The notes under the pieces were generated by a model. It searched no databases. It was given only the letters and a program-made list of their open reading frames with translations, and was not told the DNA's origin. Source: Pseudomonas sp. GGS8 (GTDB lineage: Bacteria > Pseudomonadota > Gammaproteobacteria > Pseudomonadales > Pseudomonadaceae). Taken from it: a stretch of DNA of 64,000 bases. Each line of letters begins with the position of its first letter. Position 1 is the stretch's first letter. The stretch covers positions 2,979,501-3,043,500 of the forward strand of contig NZ_JALJWF010000001.1 in NCBI RefSeq assembly GCF_024168645.1. Direction: 5' to 3'. Made by a program: the position numbers and the translations under genes. This document shows positions 33,898 to 42,183 of the stretch, one piece after another.

Positions 33898-34866
33898 TCA
33901 GTTCGCCACCCGAGCCCCACCCAAACTCCCACTCAACTCATACGCCGCCAATTCCGCCTGATGCGCCGCCAGAATCTCCGGCAACGACCCGCGCAAATAC
34001 TCGACCCAGGTCTTGATCTTCGCGTCCAGGTACTGCCGCGACGGATAGATCGCATACAGATTCAATTCCTGCGAACGATACTTCGGCATCACCCGCACCA
34101 GCGTACCGTTGCGCAGCCCTTCAATCGCCGCATACACCGGCAACACGCCAACACCCATGCCGCTGGTGATCGCCGTCTTCATCGCATCAGCGGAGTTCAC
34201 CAAAAACGGCGAGCTGTTGATGGTGACCATTTCCTGGCCTTCGGGGCCATCGAAAGCCCACTTTTCCAGCGGGATCACCGGGCTCACCAGGCGCAAGCAC
34301 ATGTGATTGAGCAAATCGCTGGGCTTCTGCGCGCAGCCGTTGGCTTTTACATAGGCGGGCGATGCGCAAACGATGCTGTAGGTGATGCCCAAACGCTGGG
34401 AGACGAAGCCCGAGTCCGGCAGTTCGCTGGCGAGCACGATGGACACGTCGTAGCCCTCATCGAGCAGGTCCGGCACACGGTTGGCCATGGTCAGGTCGAA
34501 GGTCACGTCGGGGTGGGTCTTGCGGTAGCGGGCGATGGCGTCGATCACGAAGTGCTGACCGATGCCGGTCATGGTGTGCACTTTGAGTTGCCCGGCCGGG
34601 CGCGCGTGAGCATCGCTGGCCTCGGCTTCGGCTTCTTCGACATAGGCCAGGATCTGCTCGCAGCGCAACAGGTAGCGCTTGCCGGCCTCGGTCAGGGCGA
34701 TGCGGCGGGTGGTGCGGTTGAGCAGGCGGGTTTGCAGGTGGGCTTCCAGGTTGGAGACCGCGCGCGAGACGTTGGCCGTGGTGGTGTCCAGTTGCACGGC
34801 GGCGGCGGTGAAGCTGCCGGCCTCGGCCACGTAACTGAAGGCGCGCATGTTTTGCAAAGTGTCCAT
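33898..34866 (-). CDS. LysR-family regulator next to efflux operon
   Basis: This 322-aa LysR protein has the winged helix at residues about 3-62 (LQNMRAFSYVAEAGSFTAAA, VQLDTTTANVSRAVSNLEAH). The effector domain contains GIGQHFVIDAIARYRKTHPD and INSSPFLVNSADAMKTAITS. Its subgroup resembles the AaeR/DsdC-like regulators that control aromatic acid efflux or metabolism. It is divergent from the efflux operon that starts at 35214 and is its likely regulator, although a REP-like repeat lies between them. Confidence 0.9.
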   Translation of the reverse strand: MDTLQNMRAFSYVAEAGSFTAAAVQLDTTTANVSRAVSNLEAHLQTRLLNRTTRRIALTEAGKRYLLRCEQILAYVEEAEAEASDAHARPAGQLKVHTMTGIGQHFVIDAIARYRKTHPDVTFDLTMANRVPDLLDEGYDVSIVLASELPDSGFVSQRLGITYSIVCASPAYVKANGCAQKPSDLLNHMCLRLVSPVIPLEKWAFDGPEGQEMVTINSSPFLVNSADAMKTAITSGMGVGVLPVYAAIEGLRNGTLVRVMPKYRSQELNLYAIYPSRQYLDAKIKTWVEYLRGSLPEILAAHQAELAAYELSGSLGGARVAN

Positions 34867-35213
34867 GGGGTGCTCTCTTGACGAATGGCAAATTGTGACA
34901 CGAAGTTTCAGAGACTGAGACCCCGACCAAGGGATTATCTCGTTAACGGTAACAAAGATTCACAAGAATCCCGGCTTATCGCCATCCGGGCCCACCCCTA
35001 GAATTGCGCCATTGTTGGAACGGGCTTGTGTGGCGAGGGGGCTTGCCCCCGTTGGGTCGCGAAGCGCCCCTAAAACCAGTCACCGCGTTCTTCAATCAGA
35101 ATGCGGGTGATCGATTTACGACTGCTTCGCAGCCGAACGGGGGCAAGCCCCCTCGCCACACAGGCCTCGCTCCTACCAGATCTTGTACCTCTCCCTTTCA
35201 GGAATTTGCAGCA
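34867..35213. other. intergenic region between LysR gene and efflux operon
   Basis: This 347-base region must hold the promoters of the LysR gene and of the efflux operon. Its right half is taken by an inverted repeat (35024-35164), which leaves the operon promoter either left of the repeat or in the last 50 bases. No gene is seen. Confidence 0.5.
35024..35164. repeat. REP-like inverted repeat
   Basis: GTGTGGCGAGGGGGCTTGCC and following bases (35028-35053) are matched in reverse by 35135-35162 (GGGGGCAAGCCCCCTCGCCA). It is the same element class as 33046-33195. Its arms are separated by about 80 bases. Confidence 0.82.
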
Positions 35214-36713
35214 GTGCCGCGTCGCATCAACAGAGCGCTCAGAACGCTCAGTGTTTTGGCTTTAACCGTGACCATCAGCGGCTGCATCGGAACCGGCGGT
35301 ATTGCCCCACAAGGCAAGGCACTGGAGGCCAATTCATTGGCCACCGACGAAGCCATCCAGAGCGCCGCCCAGGACGCTCACTGGCCCACCGCCCAATGGT
35401 GGCAAGCCTACGGCGACCCGCAACTGAACCGCTGGATCGACCTCGCCCTGCAAGGCAGCCCGAACATGGCCATGGCCGCCGCGCGAGTGCGTCAGGCCCG
35501 GTTCATGGCCGGCATTGCCGAGTCAGCCGAGTCGTTGCAGATTAACGGCCAATCGACCCTCAAGCGCCACAACTGGCCGACCGATCAGTTCTACGGCCCC
35601 GGCGAGTTGGCTAACACCACCACTTGGGACAACAACGCTGCGCTGGGCTTCAGCTATGCCCTCGACCTCTGGGGGCGCGAAAGCAACGCCACCGAGCAAG
35701 CGGTGGACATGGCGCACATGAGCGCTGCCGAAGCACGGCAGGCCCAGCTCGAATTGCAGAACAACATCGTGCACGCCTACATCGAGCTCTCGTTGCATTA
35801 CGCGCAACGGGACATCGTCGCGGCGACCTTGAAGCAGCAACAGCAAATCCTCGACCTGGCGCAAAAACGCCTGGACGGTGGCATCGGCACGCACTTCGAA
35901 GTCAGCCAGGCCGAAACGCCGCTACCGGAAACCCATCGCCAACTTGATGCGCTGGATGAAGAAATCGCCCTCAGCCGTAACCAGCTCGCGGCCTTGGCCG
36001 GCAAGGGACCGGGGGAGGGCGCGCAGTTGCAACGGCCGACGCTGTCGTTGGGGACGGCGCTGAAGTTACCGTCGTCGCTGCCGGCGCAATTGCTCGGTCA
36101 ACGCCCGGACGTGGTTGCCAGTCGTTGGCAAGTGGCGGCCCAGGCGCGGGGCATCGATGTCGCTCACGCCGGCTTCTACCCCAACGTCGATCTGGTGGGC
36201 AGCCTCGGTTACATGGCCACTGGCGGCGGTGCGCTGGAGTTCCTGACCGGCAAGAAGCTCAACTACAGCGTGGGACCTGCGATAACATTGCCGATTTTTG
36301 ACGGCGGCCGTTTGCGTTCCGAGCTGGGTGAAGTCTCGGCCGGTTATGACATCGCCGTGGCCAAATACAACCAGACGCTGGTCAATGCGCTGAAGAACAT
36401 CTCCGACCAGTTGATCCGCCGCGAGTCGATGGACAAGCAGCAAACGTTCGCCGCCGAATCGGTGGCCACGGCGCAGAAGACCTACGACATCGCGATGATT
36501 GCGTATCAGCGTGGGCTCACCGATTACCTCAACGTACTCAATGCGCAGACCTTGCTATTCAAGCAGCAACAAGTGCAGCAGCAGGTGCAGGCTGCGCGGT
36601 TGAGTGCTCATGCTGAACTGGTGACTGCTTTGGGCGGAGGCCTCGGCGCTGGCAACGACGTCCCGAGTGCCGAGAAAACCCACCCCCCGAAAACCCCGGT
36701 TCTTTTGCGTTGA
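35214..36713 (+). CDS. NodT-type outer membrane efflux lipoprotein
   Basis: This is a 499-aa OprM/NodT-family channel. The open frame runs from 35004, but the upstream part is translated repeat; GTG 35214 (AGGAA 10 bases ahead) starts a proper lipoprotein signal, VPRRINRALRTLSVLALTVT followed by the lipobox ISGC. The mature part has WWQAYGDPQLNRWIDLALQG and LLGQRPDVVASRWQVAAQAR, family hallmarks, and two OEP repeats. It should form the outer membrane exit of the tripartite pump encoded with the FUSC, DUF1656 and HlyD genes downstream. Confidence 0.9.
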   Translation: MPRRINRALRTLSVLALTVTISGCIGTGGIAPQGKALEANSLATDEAIQSAAQDAHWPTAQWWQAYGDPQLNRWIDLALQGSPNMAMAAARVRQARFMAGIAESAESLQINGQSTLKRHNWPTDQFYGPGELANTTTWDNNAALGFSYALDLWGRESNATEQAVDMAHMSAAEARQAQLELQNNIVHAYIELSLHYAQRDIVAATLKQQQQILDLAQKRLDGGIGTHFEVSQAETPLPETHRQLDALDEEIALSRNQLAALAGKGPGEGAQLQRPTLSLGTALKLPSSLPAQLLGQRPDVVASRWQVAAQARGIDVAHAGFYPNVDLVGSLGYMATGGGALEFLTGKKLNYSVGPAITLPIFDGGRLRSELGEVSAGYDIAVAKYNQTLVNALKNISDQLIRRESMDKQQTFAAESVATAQKTYDIAMIAYQRGLTDYLNVLNAQTLLFKQQQVQQQVQAARLSAHAELVTALGGGLGAGNDVPSAEKTHPPKTPVLLR

Positions 36714-36720
36714 ACACAAA

Positions 36721-36815
36721 CCCTGTGGGAGCGGGCTTGCCCGCGATGGCGTCATCACATCCGACATTGATGGCGCCTGACACACTGCCATCGCGGGCAA
36801 GCCCGCTCCCACAGG
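36721..36815. repeat. REP doublet inside the efflux operon
   Basis: CCTGTGGGAGCGGGCTTGCC and following bases (36722-36749) are mirrored by 36787-36815. The element lies between the outer membrane factor and the FUSC gene, and may lower expression or alter stability of the two halves of the transcript. Confidence 0.88.
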
Positions 36816-36852
36816 TTCTGCGTCTTAACCGAATCTCAATGAGCACGATTTC

Positions 36853-39045
36853 ATGACTCCCTTGCCCGCACCTTTGCGCTGGCTGTATTCCCTTGAATGG
36901 CGCCGGGGTTTCTTTGACTGGGCGCGCAGCGATGGCGTGACCTGGGTCTACATTTTCAAGGTGTTGTTCGCGGCGTTCCTGACCCTGTGGCTGGCCATGC
37001 GTCTTGAATTGCCGCAACCGCGCACCGCGATGATCACCGTGTTCATCGTCATGCAACCGCAAAGCGGCCAGGTGTTCGCCAAGAGTTTCTATCGCTTCCT
37101 CGGCACGTTGGCCGGTTCGGCGGTGATGGTCGCGCTGATTGCCTTGTTCGCGCAGAACACCGAACTGTTCCTCGGCTCGCTGGCGATCTGGGTCGGCCTC
37201 TGCACGGCTGGTGCGGCGCGTTGTCGCAACTTTCGCGCCTACGGATTTGTGCTCGCCGGTTACACCGCGGCGATGGTCGGGTTGCCTGCCCTGGCGCATC
37301 CGGACGGCGCATTTATGGCGGCGGTCTGGCGGGTGCTGGAAATCTCTCTGGGGATTCTCTGCTCGACGCTGGTCAGCGCCGCGATCCTGCCGCAAACCGC
37401 CAGCGCGGCAATGCGCAACGCCTTGTATCAGCGCTTCGGCGTGTTCGCGTTGTTCGTCACCGACGGTTTGCGCGCTCGGAGCAAACGAGATGCTTTCGAA
37501 GCCAGCAACGTGCGCTTCATTGCCGAGGCGGTGGGCCTGGAAGGACTGCGCAGCGTCACAGTGTTCGAAGACCCGCACATGCGTCGACGCAACGGGCGAC
37601 TCAGTCGTTTGAACAGCGAGTTCATGGGCGTCACCACACGCTTCAATGCCCTGCATCAGTTGCTCGAGCGCCTGCGCGGCAGCGGCGCCGATCACGTTGT
37701 CGCGGCGATCAAACCAGGGTTGCAGGACCTGGCCGAAGTGCTCGACGGTTTCAGCGGCCGTGCGCTGACCAGCCCTGACTCCGCTCGCCTGGCCAGCGCC
37801 TTGGCGACTTACAAGGACAACTTGCCGGCGCAGGTGCGCAGGCTTCGGGCGAGCTTTCAGGAGAGCGACCCGAGCGACGCCGAACAGCTGGATTTTCACA
37901 CTGCCTACGAACTGCTTTATCGCTTCGTCGACGACCTGCACAGTTATGCACAGACCCACGCGTCCCTGGCCGATCACAGCCACGAACGGGAGCGTTGGGA
38001 CGAGCCCTTCACCCCGCAAACCAACTGGTTGGCCTCGGCGGCGTCGGGGATTCGCGCAGCGTTCATCCTTGTGGTGCTCGGCAGTTATTGGGTGGCCACC
38101 GCGTGGCCGAGCGGGGCGACCATGACCCTGATCGCCGCCGCCACCGTGGGCCTTTCTGCGGCGACACCGAACCCCAAGCGCATGGCCTTTCAGATGGCCT
38201 GCGGGACCTTGCTCGGGGCGCTGATCGGCTTCGTCGAGATGTTTTTCATTTTTCCCTGGATCGACGGTTTTCCGTTGCTTTGCGTGATGCTCGCGCCGGT
38301 GATTGTGCTCGGGTCGTTCCTCACTTCTCGGCCGCAATACGCCGGTGTCGGCCTGGGGTTGCTGATCTTCTTCAGCACCGGTTCCGTGCCGGACAACCTC
38401 ACGGTCTACAACCCTTACGCCTTTATCAACGACTACATCGCCATGGTCATGGGCATGTTGGTGTGCGCGGCGGCCGGGGCAATCATTCTGCCGCCCAACA
38501 GCCGCTGGTTGTGGCGGCGGCTGGAGCAGGACTTACGCGGGCAAGTGGTGTACGCCATCAGCGGCAAACTCAAAGGCCTGGCGTCGAGTTTTGAAAGTCG
38601 CACGCGGGACTTGCTGCATCAGGCCTATGGCCTCGCCGCAGGGCAGCCGCAGGTGCAGCGGGACTTGTTGCGCTGGATGTTGGTGGTGCTGGAAGTCGGC
38701 CACGCGATTATCGAACTGCGCAAGGAACAAGCGATTCTGCCGGTGCATCCGGCGTATGCCGAATCCCAGCCGTGGCGCCAGTCCATCCGGGTGATGGGGC
38801 GTTCGCTGGTGCGGCTGTTTCTGCAACCGGGCCAGAGCAATCTGGAGCGGGCGCTGGTCGCGGTCGACCACGCGATCGGTCGCGTGCAGGCCACCGACGA
38901 ACCCTTCGCGCCGCACTTCGACACCTCTGCATTGCGCCGGGTGAAGAGCTACCTGCATTTTATCCGCACCTCGCTGCTCGACCCGCAATCGCCTCTGGCC
39001 TCATACACCACTGCCAAGCCCCAAGGACTTGAACATGCCTCGTGA
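36853..39045 (+). CDS. FUSC family (AaeB-like) inner membrane transporter
   Basis: This 730-aa protein has two hydrophobic halves: about residues 30-175 (FKVLFAAFLTLWLAMRLELP, TAMITVFIVMQPQSGQVFAK) and 400-540 (ATMTLIAAATVGLSAATPNP). They are linked by a soluble region and followed by a soluble C-terminus. This is the layout of the aromatic acid exporter/FUSC family, including AaeB for p-hydroxybenzoate. It is followed by a DUF1656 gene (overlap) and an HlyD-family gene, as in aaeXAB-type operons. The substrate is likely an aromatic or hydrophobic acid, by family only. Confidence 0.9.
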   Translation: MTPLPAPLRWLYSLEWRRGFFDWARSDGVTWVYIFKVLFAAFLTLWLAMRLELPQPRTAMITVFIVMQPQSGQVFAKSFYRFLGTLAGSAVMVALIALFAQNTELFLGSLAIWVGLCTAGAARCRNFRAYGFVLAGYTAAMVGLPALAHPDGAFMAAVWRVLEISLGILCSTLVSAAILPQTASAAMRNALYQRFGVFALFVTDGLRARSKRDAFEASNVRFIAEAVGLEGLRSVTVFEDPHMRRRNGRLSRLNSEFMGVTTRFNALHQLLERLRGSGADHVVAAIKPGLQDLAEVLDGFSGRALTSPDSARLASALATYKDNLPAQVRRLRASFQESDPSDAEQLDFHTAYELLYRFVDDLHSYAQTHASLADHSHERERWDEPFTPQTNWLASAASGIRAAFILVVLGSYWVATAWPSGATMTLIAAATVGLSAATPNPKRMAFQMACGTLLGALIGFVEMFFIFPWIDGFPLLCVMLAPVIVLGSFLTSRPQYAGVGLGLLIFFSTGSVPDNLTVYNPYAFINDYIAMVMGMLVCAAAGAIILPPNSRWLWRRLEQDLRGQVVYAISGKLKGLASSFESRTRDLLHQAYGLAAGQPQVQRDLLRWMLVVLEVGHAIIELRKEQAILPVHPAYAESQPWRQSIRVMGRSLVRLFLQPGQSNLERALVAVDHAIGRVQATDEPFAPHFDTSALRRVKSYLHFIRTSLLDPQSPLASYTTAKPQGLEHAS

Positions 39046-39235
39046 AATCGCCTTCCACGGCGTGTACATGCCGACCATGACCCTGATGTTTTTCATTGCG
39101 GCGGCGCTAGCCTGGGGCCTTGATCGGTTCTTGTCCGGGTTCGATCTGTACCGCTTCTTCTGGCACCCGGCACTGCTGCGCCTGAGTCTGTTTACCTGTC
39201 TGTTCGGCGCTTTGGCGCTGACTGTCTACCGTTGA
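39035..39235 (+). CDS. DUF1656 small membrane protein (AaeX-like)
   Basis: This 66-aa protein begins at ATG 39035 (AAGGA 7 bases ahead), overlapping the FUSC stop by 11 bases. It has two hydrophobic segments (MPTMTLMFFIAAALAWGLDR and LLRLSLFTCLFGALALTV). DUF1656/AaeX proteins accompany AaeAB-type pumps; their exact role is unknown. Confidence 0.9.
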   Translation: MPREIAFHGVYMPTMTLMFFIAAALAWGLDRFLSGFDLYRFFWHPALLRLSLFTCLFGALALTVYR

Positions 39236-39274
39236 CTCTCTACCACTGACTCTCTATCACTGAAGAAGGCCCTG

Positions 39275-40123
39275 ATGAAAAAGCTTTTCAGCCTGCTCGC
39301 GACCCTGCTGGTATTGGCCCTTGCCCTGTGGATCGGCCGGACCTTGTGGGTGCATTACATGAATACGCCCTGGACCCGCGATGGCCGGGTGCGCGCCGAC
39401 ATCATCAATGTCGCCGCCGACGTCACCGGTGAGGTGGTGGAGGTGCCGGTGCGCGACAACCAGCTTGTGAAGAAGGGCGACCTGCTGATGCGCATCGACC
39501 CCGAGCACTATCGCATCGCGGTGAAACAGGCGCAGAGCCTGGTGGCCTCGCGCAAGGCGACGTGGGAGATGCGTAAGGTCAACGCCCATCGTCGCGCCGA
39601 CCTCGACAACCTGGTGATCTCCAGGGAAAACCGCGACGACGCCACCAACATCGCCGACTCGGCCCTGGCCGATTACCAGCATGCGCAAGCGCAACTGGAA
39701 GCGGCGGAACTGAACCTCAAACGCACCGAAGTGCGGGCGGCGGTGGACGGCTACGTCACCAACCTCAACGTCCATCGCGGTGACTACGCGCGCATCGGCG
39801 AAGCGAAAATGGCCGTGGTCGATATGAACTCGTTCTGGGTCTATGGCTTCTTCGAGGAAACCAAACTGCCGCACGTGCGGGTGGGCGACAAGGCCGACAT
39901 GCAGTTGATGAGCGGCGAAGTGCTCAAGGGCCATGTGGAGAGTATTTCGCGCGGCATCTATGACCGTGATAACCCGGAGAGTCGCGAGCTGATTGCCGAC
40001 GTGAACCCGACGTTCAACTGGGTGCGCCTGGCGCAGCGGGTGCCGGTGCGGATTCACATTGATGAAGTGCCGGAGGGTGTGCTGTTGGCGGCGGGGATTA
40101 CGTGTACGGTGGTTGTTAACTAA
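39275..40123 (+). CDS. HlyD-family periplasmic adaptor (AaeA-like)
   Basis: This 282-aa membrane fusion protein has one N-terminal membrane segment (LFSLLATLLVLALALWIGRT). A lipoyl-like barrel-sandwich follows (VAADVTGEVVEVPVRDNQLV and RAAVDGYVTNLNVHRGDYAR), with a short helical hairpin between and a beta-barrel part (SFWVYGFFEETKLPHVRVGD). It links the FUSC transporter to the outer membrane channel. It is the last gene of the operon; a REP-like inverted repeat follows. Confidence 0.92.
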   Translation: MKKLFSLLATLLVLALALWIGRTLWVHYMNTPWTRDGRVRADIINVAADVTGEVVEVPVRDNQLVKKGDLLMRIDPEHYRIAVKQAQSLVASRKATWEMRKVNAHRRADLDNLVISRENRDDATNIADSALADYQHAQAQLEAAELNLKRTEVRAAVDGYVTNLNVHRGDYARIGEAKMAVVDMNSFWVYGFFEETKLPHVRVGDKADMQLMSGEVLKGHVESISRGIYDRDNPESRELIADVNPTFNWVRLAQRVPVRIHIDEVPEGVLLAAGITCTVVVN

Positions 40124-40130
40124 CCGTTAG

Positions 40131-40250
40131 ACCTGCGTCGCATCCATCGCGAGCAGGCTCGCTCCCACAGGGAATTTGCGTCGTTCACCGAGTCAGAGTT
40201 TGAACTCGGTCAATGTGTGCGAGCCTGCTCGCGATGGACGCGACGCAGGT
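40131..40250. repeat. inverted repeat after the efflux operon
   Basis: ACCTGCGTCGCATCCATCGC, continued by GAGCAGGCTCGC, is mirrored by 40218-40250 with few mismatches. A smaller inverted repeat (GAGTCAGAGTTTGAACTC) sits in the middle. The right arm ends against the stop of the DUF4440-like gene. It probably serves as a shared terminator-like structure for the two convergent genes. Confidence 0.82.
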
Positions 40251-40649
40251 TCACTCCTTGCAAAACGTCTCATGTAAATGCCGCCAAACCACCTTGCCAT
40301 CGGCCTGTTTCTCAAACACCACCGAGGACCGGCGATCAGAATGTAACCCCGTTGCATCGGTCTGCTGCTCGCGATAACTCACCACTGCGCCACCGTCATA
40401 CAGCGCGACACCTCGCAACTCGCTGAGCTCGATCCTGAAGCCGAGCTTCTTGCCGCCCGCCAGCAGGAACAACTCATTCAACGCCTCGAAATCCAGCACC
40501 CGACCCAAGGGCGAGACCATGGAAAACTGCGGCGAAAAACGCGTCAACAATTGCTCAAGTTCAGCCTCGTTTCGCTCCTCGGCCAACCATTGTTCGATGG
40601 CTACGTGGGCCTGGATCACTTCGTCAAAGTATTCGGTGTAGTCGGTCAT
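40251..40649 (-). CDS. DUF4440/NTF2-like protein
   Basis: This 132-aa cone-shaped NTF2-like protein has HVAIEQWLAEERNEAELEQL at the start, LLTRFSPQFSMVSPLGRVLD, and a late VWRHLHETF strand. The family holds enzymes and binding proteins with very diverse ligands; none can be assigned here. AGGAAA lies 6 bases ahead of ATG 40649. It stands upstream of a repeat and downstream of an SDR gene on the same strand. Confidence 0.8.
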   Translation of the reverse strand: MTDYTEYFDEVIQAHVAIEQWLAEERNEAELEQLLTRFSPQFSMVSPLGRVLDFEALNELFLLAGGKKLGFRIELSELRGVALYDGGAVVSYREQQTDATGLHSDRRSSVVFEKQADGKVVWRHLHETFCKE

Positions 40650-40696
40650 GCTGTTTCCTGAAAGTCTGAAAAGTGTGTTCTGACGCCTTCGCGGTG

Positions 40697-41521
40697 TCAG
40701 AGCTGCCCGCGCAACCCGAACCGCTTCATCAGCCCCGACTCCAACAGCCCCTTGGGCAACAACCCCGCCATCAACGGCAACGCCCGGCTGCCATTGCCCA
40801 AACGCACCAGACGCGGCGGTTTATTCTGCTGCACGGCCTTCAATAAACCGACGGCAAACTCACTGGCAGGCGTCGGCTTGTCCTGAGACGCCTTGGCCCG
40901 TGCACGAATACCTTCGCGCAGCGGCCACCACGGTGATTGTTCGGTGATCAGTTGCTCCGCCTCATGGCCGGCATTCTTGGCGAAGCTGGAGGCGATGGCC
41001 CCCGGCTGAACTTCCATGACCCGCACACCGAAGGGGGCCAGTTCCATGCGCAATGCATCGCTCAAGGCATGCACGGCGGCTTTCGAAGCACAGTAAGCAC
41101 CGGCAAACGGCGTGACCAGAACCCCGGACACGCTGCCGATGTTCACCACCAGGCCTCTGGCGCGACGCAGCACCGGGAACATCGCGCGAGTCACGCCGAC
41201 GATTGCAAACACGTTGGTTTCAAACTGGCGCTGCATGGCCGGCACGCCGCCATCGAGCAGCGGCCCCATGGCGCCATAACCGGCATTGTTGATCAACACA
41301 TCAAGGCCGCCGCGTTGCTGGTTGATCCGCTCGCTCAGCTGTTCAAGGGCCGGGCCATCGTTAACGTCCAGCTGCACGGCGGTGAAACCGGCGGCGGTGA
41401 GAGCCGCCACATCTTCAGCCTTGCGGGCGCTGGCCCAGACTTCGTAACCGGCACCTTTGAAGGTGTCGGCAAGTGCGCGGCCAATGCCGCTGGAACAACC
41501 GGTAATCAACGCAACGGGCAT
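40697..41521 (-). CDS. SDR family oxidoreductase
   Basis: This 274-aa classical short-chain dehydrogenase starts at ATG 41521; the frame extends upstream into the next gene's region without signals. It has TGCSSGIGRALADTF near residue 7, NNAGYG near 82, the catalytic Ser in NIGSVSG and YCASKAAVHAL near 150. The C-terminal part (VQQNKPPRLVRLGNGSRALP) is like that of retinol-dehydrogenase-type bacterial SDRs. The substrate is unknown. Confidence 0.88.
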   Translation of the reverse strand: MPVALITGCSSGIGRALADTFKGAGYEVWASARKAEDVAALTAAGFTAVQLDVNDGPALEQLSERINQQRGGLDVLINNAGYGAMGPLLDGGVPAMQRQFETNVFAIVGVTRAMFPVLRRARGLVVNIGSVSGVLVTPFAGAYCASKAAVHALSDALRMELAPFGVRVMEVQPGAIASSFAKNAGHEAEQLITEQSPWWPLREGIRARAKASQDKPTPASEFAVGLLKAVQQNKPPRLVRLGNGSRALPLMAGLLPKGLLESGLMKRFGLRGQL

Positions 41522-41552
41522 GGCGCGGTCCTTGTGCAAAAAAAGAAGAGGA

Positions 41553-42017
41553 TCAGTCAGAAAAACTACCCTGCAAATGCTCGGCACGAAACTCCAGGGT
41601 TTGCGGGCGATAGCCAGGGCGTAGCGGCGGCAACGGCAAACAGTCTTGCCAATTGGCGCCGGCCTGCAATTCGCCGGGGCCGCGATAGCGCGGTGCGGCG
41701 TATTGATTGTCGGCCAGATTGACCGTATCGCCCGGTGCATAAGCAGCGATGCGCCAGCGCAGTTCGGTCAGCGGCACGTCGTTGCCGTTGTTCATTGTCA
41801 GCTGCAACGGCCGGTCCGCCGGGCAGTGTTCCGGGGCATAGACGATACGCAGTTCAAGGCGCGCCAGTTGCTTGACCTCGCGGTTGTCCAGCCAGATCAC
41901 CCACATCACCACGAGGCCCAATCCGACGGCAGCCGCCATGGATACCGGGAAGGCCTTGGCCGGATAGCGCAGCAGCAGGATCAGCCAGGTGATGACCAGC
42001 AGGACGCCGATGAACAT
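41553..42017 (-). CDS. hypothetical membrane-anchored protein
   Basis: This 154-aa protein has two N-terminal hydrophobic segments (MFIGVLLVITWLILLLRYPA and VSMAAAVGLGLVVMWVIWL) followed by about 100 residues of predicted beta-rich periplasmic domain (LELRIVYAPEHCPADRPLQL). AAGGAGC lies 7 bases ahead of ATG 42017, a strong site. Homologues are sometimes labelled multidrug transporter in Pseudomonas genomes, but nothing in the sequence supports transport. It precedes the SDR gene by 31 bases, so the two may form an operon. Confidence 0.75.
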   Translation of the reverse strand: MFIGVLLVITWLILLLRYPAKAFPVSMAAAVGLGLVVMWVIWLDNREVKQLARLELRIVYAPEHCPADRPLQLTMNNGNDVPLTELRWRIAAYAPGDTVNLADNQYAAPRYRGPGELQAGANWQDCLPLPPLRPGYRPQTLEFRAEHLQGSFSD

Positions 42018-42110
42018 GTTTGAACGCTCCTTGAAGTCATGATCACCATCCTACCGAACGACTGCGGGAATGGACATTCACGGATCAACTGCGATCACCG
42101 CTGGTCGGCA

Positions 42111-42126
42111 CTGTACTTTCTGACAG
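42111..42126 (+). promoter_or_regulatory. LexA-like box upstream of RHS gene 1
   Basis: CTGTACTTTCTGACAG fits CTGT-N8-ACAG, 57 bases ahead of the start of the first RHS gene. The same position in front of the second RHS gene has CTGTAATTTCTGACAG. The centre is less AT-rich than in the yebG box, so this is a candidate only. Confidence 0.45.
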
Positions 42127-42183
42127 TAGCCATGCCTGATCACGAGCGGTTAGATAACCGCAGGCTAACAGGGATGGATCGGC

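Noticed and set aside
35004..35213. 70-residue N-terminal extension of the NodT-type channel
   Set aside because: It is translated REP-like repeat; the lipoprotein signal begins at GTG 35214 with a ribosome binding site.
36559..38337. 592-aa minus-strand open frame opposite the outer membrane factor and FUSC genes
   Set aside because: It runs through a REP doublet and two real genes on the other strand and has the low-complexity Arg/His/Gln composition of a shadow frame.
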